From assembly GCA_001784555.1 (NCBI GenBank), contig MFRM01000003.1, positions 94,578-158,577 of the forward strand: DNA of 64,000 nt, written 5' to 3'. Below, one piece after another: positions 34,258 to 42,929 of this stretch; within the stretch, counting starts at the first letter, position 1, and the number at the start of each line of letters is the position of its first letter. Made by a program: the position numbers and the translations under genes. This DNA is from Candidatus Melainabacteria bacterium RIFCSPHIGHO2_02_FULL_34_12 (GTDB taxonomy: Bacteria; Cyanobacteriota; Vampirovibrionia; 2-02-FULL-35-15). The notes below the pieces were generated by a model, which ran no database searches, was not told the origin of the DNA, and saw only the letters and a list, made by a program, of their open reading frames with translations.

Positions 34258-35280
34258 ATGGCAGTAGAACAAAAACCACAATATACAAAAGCAGATTTTG
34301 AATCTGAAAATGATGTCAGATGGTGTCCTGGTTGTGGTGACTATGCAATTTTATCTGCTGTTCAAGCTGTAATGCCTACACTTGGTATACCAAAAGAAAA
34401 ATTTGTTTTTGTTTCAGGCATTGGATGTTCAAGCAGATTTCCTTATTATATGAACTGCTATGGTTTTCATACCATCCACGGAAGAGCAATGACAGTTGCT
34501 ACCGGTGTAAAGTCAATAAACCCGGATCTTTCTGTATGGGTTATTACCGGTGACGGAGATGGTTTAAGCATAGGTGGAAATCATTTCCTTCATGCCATAC
34601 GAAGAAACCAGGATTTTAAAGTACTTTTATTTGATAATAAAATCTACGGACTGACAAAAGGACAATATTCCCCGACTTCAGAGCTTGGCAAAAAAACCAA
34701 ATCCACTCCTATGGGCTCCATTGATAATCCTGTTAATCCAGTATCACTTGCAATTGCAGCCGGAGCAACTTTTGTAGCAAGAACAGTTGATAACAATGTA
34801 AAACACATGAAAGAGATGTTTACAAGAGCTGCAAATCATAAAGGAACTGCATTTATTGAAATCTATCAAAATTGTCTGGTATTCAATGATGCTGCTTTTG
34901 AAAATTACACTGAAAAAGATGTAAAAAATGAAAACTCTATCTATCTTGAAAACGGAAAGCCTCTGATATTCGGAAAAAATTCTGATAAAGCTGTTAAGCT
35001 TTCAGGTTTTCACCCAGAAATAGTTAATCTTTCAAATGGAAATTCAAAAGATCTTTTAATTCATGATGAAAAAATTAAAGATAGAGGACTTTCATACATG
35101 CTTGGACAAATGGGTGTAGAAAATGAAGGGTTGCCTGTAGTATTCGGGGTTTTAAGATGCATTGAAGAACCTACTTATCAGGAGCGTTTACTTGAACAGG
35201 AAAAAACTGCAAAGTCACAGAAACCAAAAACATCTCTTGAAGAAATTTTAAATAGTGGCGATACCTGGGTTATTAAGTAG
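34258..35280 (+). CDS. korB: 2-oxoacid:ferredoxin oxidoreductase, beta subunit
   Basis: Thiamine-diphosphate-binding subunit, 340 residues. WCPGCGDYAILSAVQ carries cluster-ligand cysteines near residue 23-26, and the ThDP motif GDGDGLSIGGNHFLHAIRRN near 98 is followed by KIYGLTKGQYSPTS. With KorA it oxidises a 2-oxoacid to the acyl-CoA and reduces ferredoxin. No separate ferredoxin (delta) subunit gene is adjacent. Confidence 0.94.
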   Translation: MAVEQKPQYTKADFESENDVRWCPGCGDYAILSAVQAVMPTLGIPKEKFVFVSGIGCSSRFPYYMNCYGFHTIHGRAMTVATGVKSINPDLSVWVITGDGDGLSIGGNHFLHAIRRNQDFKVLLFDNKIYGLTKGQYSPTSELGKKTKSTPMGSIDNPVNPVSLAIAAGATFVARTVDNNVKHMKEMFTRAANHKGTAFIEIYQNCLVFNDAAFENYTEKDVKNENSIYLENGKPLIFGKNSDKAVKLSGFHPEIVNLSNGNSKDLLIHDEKIKDRGLSYMLGQMGVENEGLPVVFGVLRCIEEPTYQERLLEQEKTAKSQKPKTSLEEILNSGDTWVIK

Positions 35281-35415
35281 GACTTAAAAGTCAGCAATTT
35301 GAATACATACAATTCAAGATAATCAGAAAATATTCTATTATCCCTAATACTTCAACCTAGCACTAAAAGACCTGTAAGCTTATTGGGTATAAGATTTTAG
35401 GTGAGTACTTACTCC

Positions 35416-37503
35416 ATGCAAAAGATAATTAAAAATATTTTTTTAGTTCTTTTATTTTTATTAAATACTGGATTGAATCCAGTATTTGCAGCATTTGATG
35501 TTAAAGGAGTTCAGTTATTCAGGGATAATAATATCTGCATAAACTCCGTATCAGACGGAACTACATCTAAAGTAGCTTTAGATCTTTCTACTCTTCAAAC
35601 TAATTCTGAAAGTGTACAGTCAAAAATAAGTTCAAGTGGTTCACTTTGTACTACACCGCCATTTTTTACAGGTGGTGCCATTCTTAGCACAGCAGGAGGA
35701 ATAACAACTCAGGCTCAGCCAAATATACAGAGCTTAGGAAGAGGAATTTTGATTTCTGAAATTGCAGGCAATTCAAGTGGTATCTCAAGCTCAGGTGATC
35801 CAAATGGCTTTAGCACCTTAGTATCAAATCTTGGAGGACTGGCTAACACAATTTTTGAAATAAGTCTTCCTACAGGCTGCGATGTAATAGATGATGATGA
35901 TGACATAGTAGGAGCCAGCAGTGATCTCACTACCGTAAATGATTTTTCACTGCCCACCTGTACATCTACAAATGGTTTAACTGTTCAGTGCAACGCAACA
36001 AGTAATCTTCTTACACTTACTACTGGTTTAGCACCTGCATCAGGTTCTACTCCGGCAAAAGTCAGATTTACACTTTCTGCAATAAATGCAGTACCAGATT
36101 CAAATATGATAGATTCAATTTTAATTAGATTAAGTTCTCAGGATGTTTTTTGTCCAAGCACTGCAACTGGTCCTCTTATAGCAACAGTGGTTGCACAAAA
36201 TGCAGTAAGTAGCCCGACAAAATCTGAAACAATAGGAACAGCAGATCTAGGTACTGCTAAACAGGCAGCAAAAATAAACTATGCAACTGAAACTGTAACA
36301 TCTACAAAAGGTGAAACATCAACAAATGAGATTGGAACTACTCCAATACTTGCAGGCAGTACTTCAACTGCACATAAAATTCAGATTGAAGAGCTGGACA
36401 ATGAAAGTATTCCAATTGGCGGACAATCATCCGCTGTATTAATTAACCCTACTGCTACTTCAAATGCAGCTACAGAAAATATTAATCTTTGGATTATCCC
36501 TTCAATAAGCAGTTTATTTTCAAATGCACCTGCTATATCAGATATAACTTTTTCTGATAATTCTATTTTTATAAGCTCTGCACCAGTTCTTGTGAAAACC
36601 ACTGCTAACGATGTTAATGCACCATTTGGTAGCATTGTAATTCCGATTAGAAAAAGTAGCGGAGGCACAGATCCAGCTACAATTAAAACTACAATTACTA
36701 TTAATAATTTAAAGATTAACTCAGGCACAGGAAAAGACGGGGATATTTTTACCGTAACACTTGCATTATTTGAGCCTGCATCCGGAGCTGTTATAAATAC
36801 TCCAGCAGGTTTATCTGTAAATGATTCTACTAATCCTACAAACCCTCAAAACTTTTCTGCATTTTCTGTAGATTCCACTCGAGGACTTGCACAAAATGCT
36901 GTGGTTGGCGGGGCAGTAAATGAACCAACAGGAGCAGCACAAATTACAACAGATACTGATCTCAGTGCCCTAACAAAAAGAGATACAGTACTGGGTGCTC
37001 CACAAATTTTAAATTTCACAAAAGTTATTTCAAGCATATCAGATATAAACACAGATAAAATTACAGTTTTAAATTCAAATTCAATTCTTACAGTTACCGG
37101 AGCTGAAGGAGCATCAATTAGCGGAGCAGGAGTAAACATAGAATCCTTTGCAAATAGCTCAATGACTGCTTTTGATTTAGTTACGCTTACTAGTAAATCT
37201 GACGGGTCATTTAATGCAAAACTGCAAGCAGATTTTTCCGGCGGGGATGTTTCTTTAAGTTTTAAACAGACTGTCAGCGGTACAGACAGTCAAACAAGCA
37301 CAAAAATAGTTAAAAAAGATAATGGTGGTTTTTCATGTGAGCAAACTGTTTGTGGATGCGAAAATGCAAATTGTACACCTACCGTAACACAGATACAGAC
37401 GTATATTCAAAACAATGGCGGATTAAGTAATATCGTTACTGGTAGCGGAGAAATTTTACAGGAAGTAATACAGTCAGTTAAAAAGGCATTAGGATTGAGT
37501 TAA
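35416..37503 (+). CDS. Large exported Ser/Thr-rich protein, unknown
   Basis: 695 residues from the ATG at 35416, which has AGGTGAG about 10 bases upstream; a GTG at 35401 would be part of that site. A clear signal peptide (KIIKNIFLVLLFLL...VFA-AF) starts the protein. The mature part is very rich in Ser, Thr, Ala, Asn and Ile with beta-strand character and few charges, as in adhesins and surface-layer proteins. A cysteine cluster (CEQTVCGCENANC) lies near the C-terminus, before a short amphipathic tail. No known family was recognised. Confidence 0.7.
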   Translation: MQKIIKNIFLVLLFLLNTGLNPVFAAFDVKGVQLFRDNNICINSVSDGTTSKVALDLSTLQTNSESVQSKISSSGSLCTTPPFFTGGAILSTAGGITTQAQPNIQSLGRGILISEIAGNSSGISSSGDPNGFSTLVSNLGGLANTIFEISLPTGCDVIDDDDDIVGASSDLTTVNDFSLPTCTSTNGLTVQCNATSNLLTLTTGLAPASGSTPAKVRFTLSAINAVPDSNMIDSILIRLSSQDVFCPSTATGPLIATVVAQNAVSSPTKSETIGTADLGTAKQAAKINYATETVTSTKGETSTNEIGTTPILAGSTSTAHKIQIEELDNESIPIGGQSSAVLINPTATSNAATENINLWIIPSISSLFSNAPAISDITFSDNSIFISSAPVLVKTTANDVNAPFGSIVIPIRKSSGGTDPATIKTTITINNLKINSGTGKDGDIFTVTLALFEPASGAVINTPAGLSVNDSTNPTNPQNFSAFSVDSTRGLAQNAVVGGAVNEPTGAAQITTDTDLSALTKRDTVLGAPQILNFTKVISSISDINTDKITVLNSNSILTVTGAEGASISGAGVNIESFANSSMTAFDLVTLTSKSDGSFNAKLQADFSGGDVSLSFKQTVSGTDSQTSTKIVKKDNGGFSCEQTVCGCENANCTPTVTQIQTYIQNNGGLSNIVTGSGEILQEVIQSVKKALGLS

Positions 37504-37548
37504 TCAGGTCACACATTTTTTCAATTGGTATACGATATAATTTAAACC

Positions 37549-39414
37549 ATGTGCGGCATTGTAGGTTATATAGGTAAAAAAGAAATAATACCCATTCTTA
37601 TGGAAGGGTTACATTCGCTTGAATATAGAGGATATGATTCAAGCGGCATAGCTCTACATAAAGGAAACAGTCTGAACGTAATAAAATCTGCAGGTAAAAT
37701 TTCCATCCTTGAAGAGATATTAAAAAAAAAGGGAAGCCATTCAAACGGTAAAAACGGATACACACACTGTGGCATAGGACATACCCGTTGGGCAACACAC
37801 GGAGAACCTAATGATATTAATGCACATCCGCATTCTGATACAGATGAAAAAATTGCAGTTGTACATAATGGAATTATAAGGAACTATCAGGAAGTAAGAG
37901 AAAAATTAGTTAAAGCAGGAATTAAATTCTTAAGCACAACAGATACAGAAGTTATAGTTCAATTAATTGCTTTTCATCTAAAAAACTCAAACTCTGTTCT
38001 GGAATCTATTTGCAAATCTGTAAATGAGCTGGACGGTAGCTATGCACTTGCAATTTTATTTAAGGATGAACCTCAAAAAATATACGGCATCAGAAAAGAA
38101 TCCCCACTTGTAATAGGTATAGGAGAAAAAGAAAATTATATTGCCAGTGATTCAGCTACAGTTAGCCGTTTTGTGGATAAAATAATACGTCTTGGAGATA
38201 ATGAAATAGTTGAAATCTCCCTTGAAAAAACAATTTTTTACGATCTTGTAGGAAATAAGATTATTAAAAATCCTCAGATTGTGATAAAAACAAAGGATTT
38301 TTTAGATAAGCGAGGATATAAACATTATCTTGCAAAAGAAATAAATGAACAAGCTGAAGTAATTTCAAATTTATTAAGTGATTATTTGCCTAGCGCAGAA
38401 AAGACTGTAAATTTTGATTTTTTAAAATTTGACAAAGAATTTCTTAAAAACATTGATCGTATTTTAATACTGGCATGCGGCACAGCATGGCATGCTGGAC
38501 TTGTCGGGAAATATGTTTTTGAAAATACTGCTTCAATACCCACTGAAGTTCAGCTTGCAAGTGAGTTTTTAAATTTAAAGCCGTTGCTTACTAAAAACTC
38601 GCTGGTTATAGGAATAAGTCAGTCAGGTGAAACAGCTGATACACTTGCAGCAGTTAAGAAAGCACTCAGTACAGGTGCTGCATTTTTAGGCATTACAAAT
38701 AAACCAGACTCAGCACTTGCAGATCTGGCTAAGGATAAATTACTCATCAGCAAAGCAGGTACCGAGGTAAGTGTTGCTGCTACAAAAACATTTACAGCAC
38801 AAATGACCATGCTTTATCTTCTGGCAATTTTTATTTCTGAGCATAGAATTCCGAGTTTAGAGCTTGGGAAAGAAATAAATATGTTAAAGCACGAGTTAAG
38901 AATGATTCCACGACTTGTAGATCAAACCCTCACTAGAGCAGAGTACTATCAGGAACAGGTTATTAAATATGCAGATAAAAGAGATTTTGTTTTTATAGGA
39001 CGTGGAATTAATTTTCCAATAGCACTTGAAGCTGCTTTAAAACTAAAAGAACTCAGCTATATTCATGCCAGTGGTTATGCCTCAGGTGAAATGAAACATG
39101 GACCCATTGCAGTTCTGGATCCAAATGTCCCTGTAGTATCTATTATTGTTCCAGGTGAAACCTATGACAGGGTATTACAAAACAGTCTTGAGGCTAAAAG
39201 CCGCTCTGCTCCAATGATTGCAGTAGCCGTAGACGGAGATAAAAAAGTAGACAGTGTTTTTGACACTGTGCTTCATATACCGTCTGTCAGTGAAATAGCA
39301 AGCCCTTTTCTTACTGTAATTCCACTTCAATTTCTGGCATATTACATAGCTGAACATTTAGGACGTGATGTAGATCAGCCAAGAAATTTAGCCAAATCGG
39401 TTACGGTAGAGTAG
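37549..39414 (+). CDS. glmS: Glutamine--fructose-6-phosphate aminotransferase
   Basis: Makes glucosamine-6-phosphate, the first step to UDP-GlcNAc for peptidoglycan and lipid A. The N-terminal glutaminase begins MCGIVGYIG with nucleophile Cys2. Two SIS sugar-isomerase domains follow (GISQSGETADTL; SEIASPFLTVIP). The C-terminal LAKSVTVE is the usual ending. 621 residues is normal. There is no glmS ribozyme signature in the 45-base gap before it. Confidence 0.96.
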   Translation: MCGIVGYIGKKEIIPILMEGLHSLEYRGYDSSGIALHKGNSLNVIKSAGKISILEEILKKKGSHSNGKNGYTHCGIGHTRWATHGEPNDINAHPHSDTDEKIAVVHNGIIRNYQEVREKLVKAGIKFLSTTDTEVIVQLIAFHLKNSNSVLESICKSVNELDGSYALAILFKDEPQKIYGIRKESPLVIGIGEKENYIASDSATVSRFVDKIIRLGDNEIVEISLEKTIFYDLVGNKIIKNPQIVIKTKDFLDKRGYKHYLAKEINEQAEVISNLLSDYLPSAEKTVNFDFLKFDKEFLKNIDRILILACGTAWHAGLVGKYVFENTASIPTEVQLASEFLNLKPLLTKNSLVIGISQSGETADTLAAVKKALSTGAAFLGITNKPDSALADLAKDKLLISKAGTEVSVAATKTFTAQMTMLYLLAIFISEHRIPSLELGKEINMLKHELRMIPRLVDQTLTRAEYYQEQVIKYADKRDFVFIGRGINFPIALEAALKLKELSYIHASGYASGEMKHGPIAVLDPNVPVVSIIVPGETYDRVLQNSLEAKSRSAPMIAVAVDGDKKVDSVFDTVLHIPSVSEIASPFLTVIPLQFLAYYIAEHLGRDVDQPRNLAKSVTVE

Positions 39415-39416
39415 AG

Positions 39417-39894
39417 ATGGATGAATTATTTAAAAACAAATACAGAATAAAATCGACCAGATTGAAAAATTATGATTATTCGTCTAATGGAACCTATTAT
39501 GTAACCATTTGCACAAAAAATCGAGAATGTTGCTTAGGTGCTGTTAATGATAGAAAAATAAAATTATCCACTATGGGCAAAATTGTTGAACAATGCTGGC
39601 ATGAAACCATTAAACATTTTAATAATGTGATATTGGATGAATTCATTGTTATGCCAAACCATGTGCATGGAATAATTATCATTAGGTCAAATCGTTGGAT
39701 ATTTTAAATATCAATCAACAAAATTAATTAATCAAATTCAAAACGCGCCTGGAAAATCAATTTGGCAAGCACGTTTTCATGAACACATAATCCGAAATGA
39801 AAGGGAATTAAATCAAAAACGTGAATATATTATTAATAACCCCATGCATTGGGAATTAGATTGTGAAAATCCACAAAAAACATTAATAAGTTAA
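39417..39894 (+). pseudogene. REP-associated tyrosine transposase (RAYT), broken
   Basis: The first part (39417-39707) reads YDYSSNGTYYVTICTKNREC near residue 19 and MPNHVHGIIII, the metal-binding HUH motif of Y1/RAYT transposases. The C-terminal part continues in the +1 frame from about 39690: GQIVGYFKYQSTKLINQIQN, WQARFHEHIIRNERELNQ and EYIINNPMHWELDCENP, the family's normal end. Between them the usual linker of several dozen residues is missing and the frame shifts. It is therefore a deletion-frameshift remnant. It begins 2 bases after glmS. Confidence 0.85.
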
Positions 39895-39904
39895 AATAGT
39901 AAGA

Positions 39905-40429
39905 ATGTCAGACATAATCCTTATTCAAGGCAGCTTAAATAAAAACTCTAAAACTGCAATTATACTGGATGAAGTAGCAAAAATACTTTCAGAAAAAAAT
40001 ATAAATTTTGAAACCATTGATTTAAGAAAAATCAAAATGGAGTTTTGCGACGGTCGAGATCTTAAAGAATATAATGAAGATCTTAGAAATTCATATGAAA
40101 CCATGAAAGCTGCAAAAGCTTATATTATAGGCATGCCGGTTTATTGCTATTCAGTTTCAGGACCGCTTAAAAACTTTCTAGATATTACATGCGGCACTAT
40201 GGAGAATAAATTTGCAGGTATTGTCTGTAATGCAGGTGGAATAATGTCTTATTTAGCCAGTGCAGATCTTATGAAAATCTTATCTTATGAAGTTCAAGCT
40301 CTTTCTGTTCAACCCACTGTATACGCCTGGGGAAGTGATTTTAAGGATGGGAAAATTGTAAATCTGAAGGTTTTAGGTAAAGCTAATGAGATGGTAGAAA
40401 GATTGATACAATATTCTTATGCAAAATGA
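39905..40429 (+). CDS. NADPH-dependent FMN reductase family protein
   Basis: 174 residues with the flavodoxin-like fold: ILIQGSLNKNSKTAIIL binds flavin phosphate, and GMPVYCYSVSGPLKNFLD contacts the isoalloxazine ring. Such enzymes reduce flavins or quinones, or serve as flavodoxins. It overlaps hemE by 11 bases, so it is probably co-expressed with heme synthesis. A role in that pathway is possible but unproven. Confidence 0.8.
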   Translation: MSDIILIQGSLNKNSKTAIILDEVAKILSEKNINFETIDLRKIKMEFCDGRDLKEYNEDLRNSYETMKAAKAYIIGMPVYCYSVSGPLKNFLDITCGTMENKFAGIVCNAGGIMSYLASADLMKILSYEVQALSVQPTVYAWGSDFKDGKIVNLKVLGKANEMVERLIQYSYAK

Positions 40430-41462
40430 TCTTTTATTAAAAGCACTTAATCATGAAATAGTCCCTAGGCCTCCTATCTGGCTAATGAGACAGGCAGGTA
40501 GATACCTTCCTGAATATCAAAAAATAAGATCACAAGTAAGTTTTCTGGATTTATGTAATAACCCGGAACTTGCAGTTGAAGTAAGTTTACAGCCGTATAA
40601 CAGATTTAATACAGATGCTGTTATTGTTTTTTCAGATATTTTGCTTCCGGCACAAAAAATGGGGCTTGAGCTTGAGTTTACTGATGATGGTCCCAGAATA
40701 AATAATTTAATTTCAAATGAATCTGACATAAAAAAACTTACTATTCCGCTTGCAAATGAAGACACCTATCCTACACTTACAGCAATAAATTTACTTAAGA
40801 AAGAAATCGGTGAAAAGGTCCCTATCATTGGTTTTAGCGGGGCTCCATGGACACTTTTTTGCTATATGACAGAGGGTTACAGCTCATCAAACTTTAATAA
40901 AGCAAAGAAATTTTTACATTCAAATCCACAGGCTTCACATCAACTGCTTAATAAAATTACTAATGCTTTGTTTTTATATCTCACCATGCAGGTAAATTCC
41001 GGTGCTCATGTTTTACAGATATTTGATACATGGGCTGGAATACTTTCTCTGGAAGACTATAAGACATTTGCTCTTCCTTATTTAAAACATTTAATTAGCG
41101 ATCTTATGCCGCTTAAAGTACCCATTATTTTATACACAAATAATTCTCATCACCTGCTTCCTAAAATTTCCATGCTGAAAGTAGCAGCACTAAGTCTGGA
41201 CTGGAGATGTGATCTTCAGGAAGTACGTGATAATTTTGGCACTACAATTGGTCTTCAGGGAAACCTGGACCCGACCATCCTTCTTACAGATGAGACCATT
41301 GTAAGAGAAAAGACTAAGAACATGATTCAGTCAGTTAAAAACTGGCAGACAGGTTACATATGTAACCTCGGACACGGTGTACTGCCATCTACGCCTGTTG
41401 AAAATGTACATGCAATGGTTGATACAGCTTTTGAATTTGCAAATGAACCGGTTTTTGTATAA
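40419..41462 (+). CDS. hemE: Uroporphyrinogen decarboxylase
   Basis: Converts uroporphyrinogen III to coproporphyrinogen III. RPPIWLMRQAGRYLPEYQKIR near residues 17-37 and GFSGAPWTLFCYMTEG are family signatures; 347 residues is normal. It is first of four successive heme genes (hemE, hemN, hemH, hemG). Confidence 0.95.
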   Translation: MQNDLLLKALNHEIVPRPPIWLMRQAGRYLPEYQKIRSQVSFLDLCNNPELAVEVSLQPYNRFNTDAVIVFSDILLPAQKMGLELEFTDDGPRINNLISNESDIKKLTIPLANEDTYPTLTAINLLKKEIGEKVPIIGFSGAPWTLFCYMTEGYSSSNFNKAKKFLHSNPQASHQLLNKITNALFLYLTMQVNSGAHVLQIFDTWAGILSLEDYKTFALPYLKHLISDLMPLKVPIILYTNNSHHLLPKISMLKVAALSLDWRCDLQEVRDNFGTTIGLQGNLDPTILLTDETIVREKTKNMIQSVKNWQTGYICNLGHGVLPSTPVENVHAMVDTAFEFANEPVFV

Positions 41463-41480
41463 TCCTCATAACAGGATTTT

Positions 41481-42929
41481 ATGACATTGAAATTTAAAAA
41501 TGATTCAAATCTAGAGACGCAATTAATCGCACCTCTACTACAAAAATATTCCGTAAGCATTCCACGTTATACCAGTTACCCTACAGCTCCGGAATGGAAT
41601 GAACACTTTTCCTTTTCAAAAAATGATTTCACTTCTGCCTGCGAAAAAGCAAATAAATCAAAAACTCCTGTTTCCTTATATTTTCATCTCCCATTTTGTG
41701 AAAATCAGTGTTATTTCTGTGCATGTAATGTGGTTATAAGTAAAAAAAGAGATGTAACCACTCCTTATTTAACTCACATAAAAAAAGAAATTGAAAACAC
41801 AAGCAAATTAATAAATAAAGAAACACTTGTTGAGCAGATACACTTGGGTGGAGGAACACCTACTTACTTTACAGGGGCTGAATTAAAGGATTTTTTTAAT
41901 TTTGTAAAAAATAATTTTAATTTCTCAAAAAAATGTGAGATTGGAATTGAAATTGATCCCAGGGTTACGGATGCAGAACATATTAAGATTCTTTCTGAGC
42001 TTGGTTTTAACAGATTAAGCATGGGCATTCAGGATTTTAATGAAAAGGTTCAGGAAATCGTAAACCGAGTTCAGTCATTTGAGCTTACAAATAATTTATT
42101 TCATACGGCTAGAGATTCAGGCTTTGAATCCATAAATATAGATCTGATGTACGGTCTGCCCCATCAGACAGAAGAAACATTTAAAAGAACCATTGAATTA
42201 ATTCTAAAGCTTAATCCTGACAGAATTGCACTTTTTCACTATGCCCATCTTCCACAAATGATAAATCACCAGGCAAAATACATACCAGAAAATGCACTTC
42301 CAGGCTCAGACACTAAAATAAAGATTTTCTTATACGCAGTTCAGGAACTAGGTAAAAATGGATATGAGTTTATCGGACTGGATCACTTTGCAAAACCAAA
42401 AGATGAGCTGGCAATTGCCAGAAAAAATAAAACATTGCACAGAAACTTTCAAGGCTACACTACAAAAGCAGGTTGCGACCTGTATGGTTTTGGAATTACT
42501 GCCATAAGCAATATTCAGGATACCTACTCTCAGAACTTAAAAAAACTAAATGATTATTACAGTCAGATAGATTTAAATGAAATCCCGATATTTAAAGGAA
42601 TGACTTTAAGTAAGGATGATATTTTAAGAAAAGAAATAATAATGAAGATACTTTGCCATGGTGAAATTGTAAAATCTGAAATTGAAGAAAAATATAGCAT
42701 TAATTTTGATAGATATTTTTCATTTGAAACAGAGAAATTAAAAGAATTTGAAAAGGACGGGGTTCTTATCAATCATGTGTTAGAGGGGCATGGCAAGCCA
42801 TGCCCCTACAGTTCTGGAATTCAGGTAACCACTCTAGGACAATTTTTCTTACGAAACATTGCCAGTGTTTTTGATTCATATCTACAGAAAAAAAATGCTA
42901 AACAAAAAATCTATTCAAAATCAATCTGA
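41481..42929 (+). CDS. hemN: Oxygen-independent coproporphyrinogen III oxidase
   Basis: Radical-SAM enzyme that makes protoporphyrinogen IX without oxygen. The [4Fe-4S] cysteines are Cys73, Cys77 and Cys80 in PFCENQCYFC, after the true-HemN start SIPRYTSYPTAPEWNEHF. The radical-SAM HLGGGTPTYF and DLMYGLPHQT follow. 482 residues fits HemN rather than the HemW homologue. Two palindromes are read in frame: a worn one at the N-terminus (41511-41538) and a clear one near the end (42782-42809, GHGKPCPY). Confidence 0.95.
   Translation: MTLKFKNDSNLETQLIAPLLQKYSVSIPRYTSYPTAPEWNEHFSFSKNDFTSACEKANKSKTPVSLYFHLPFCENQCYFCACNVVISKKRDVTTPYLTHIKKEIENTSKLINKETLVEQIHLGGGTPTYFTGAELKDFFNFVKNNFNFSKKCEIGIEIDPRVTDAEHIKILSELGFNRLSMGIQDFNEKVQEIVNRVQSFELTNNLFHTARDSGFESINIDLMYGLPHQTEETFKRTIELILKLNPDRIALFHYAHLPQMINHQAKYIPENALPGSDTKIKIFLYAVQELGKNGYEFIGLDHFAKPKDELAIARKNKTLHRNFQGYTTKAGCDLYGFGITAISNIQDTYSQNLKKLNDYYSQIDLNEIPIFKGMTLSKDDILRKEIIMKILCHGEIVKSEIEEKYSINFDRYFSFETEKLKEFEKDGVLINHVLEGHGKPCPYSSGIQVTTLGQFFLRNIASVFDSYLQKKNAKQKIYSKSI
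41511..41538. repeat. 28-base palindrome in hemN N-terminus, degenerate
   Basis: CTAGAGACGCAATT then AATCGCACCTCTAC. It resembles GTAGAGGCGCAATT with its reverse complement at most positions. It encodes LETQLIAPLL before the conserved part of HemN. Confidence 0.55.
42782..42809. repeat. 28-base palindrome inside hemN
   Basis: AGAGGGGCATGGC, AA, then GCCATGCCCCTAC. Read in frame as EGHGKPCPYS. Confidence 0.85.

Noticed and set aside
35281..35400. Short TTGAAT/ATTCAA hairpin after korB as a terminator
   Set aside because: The stem is only six bases, AT-rich and without a T run.
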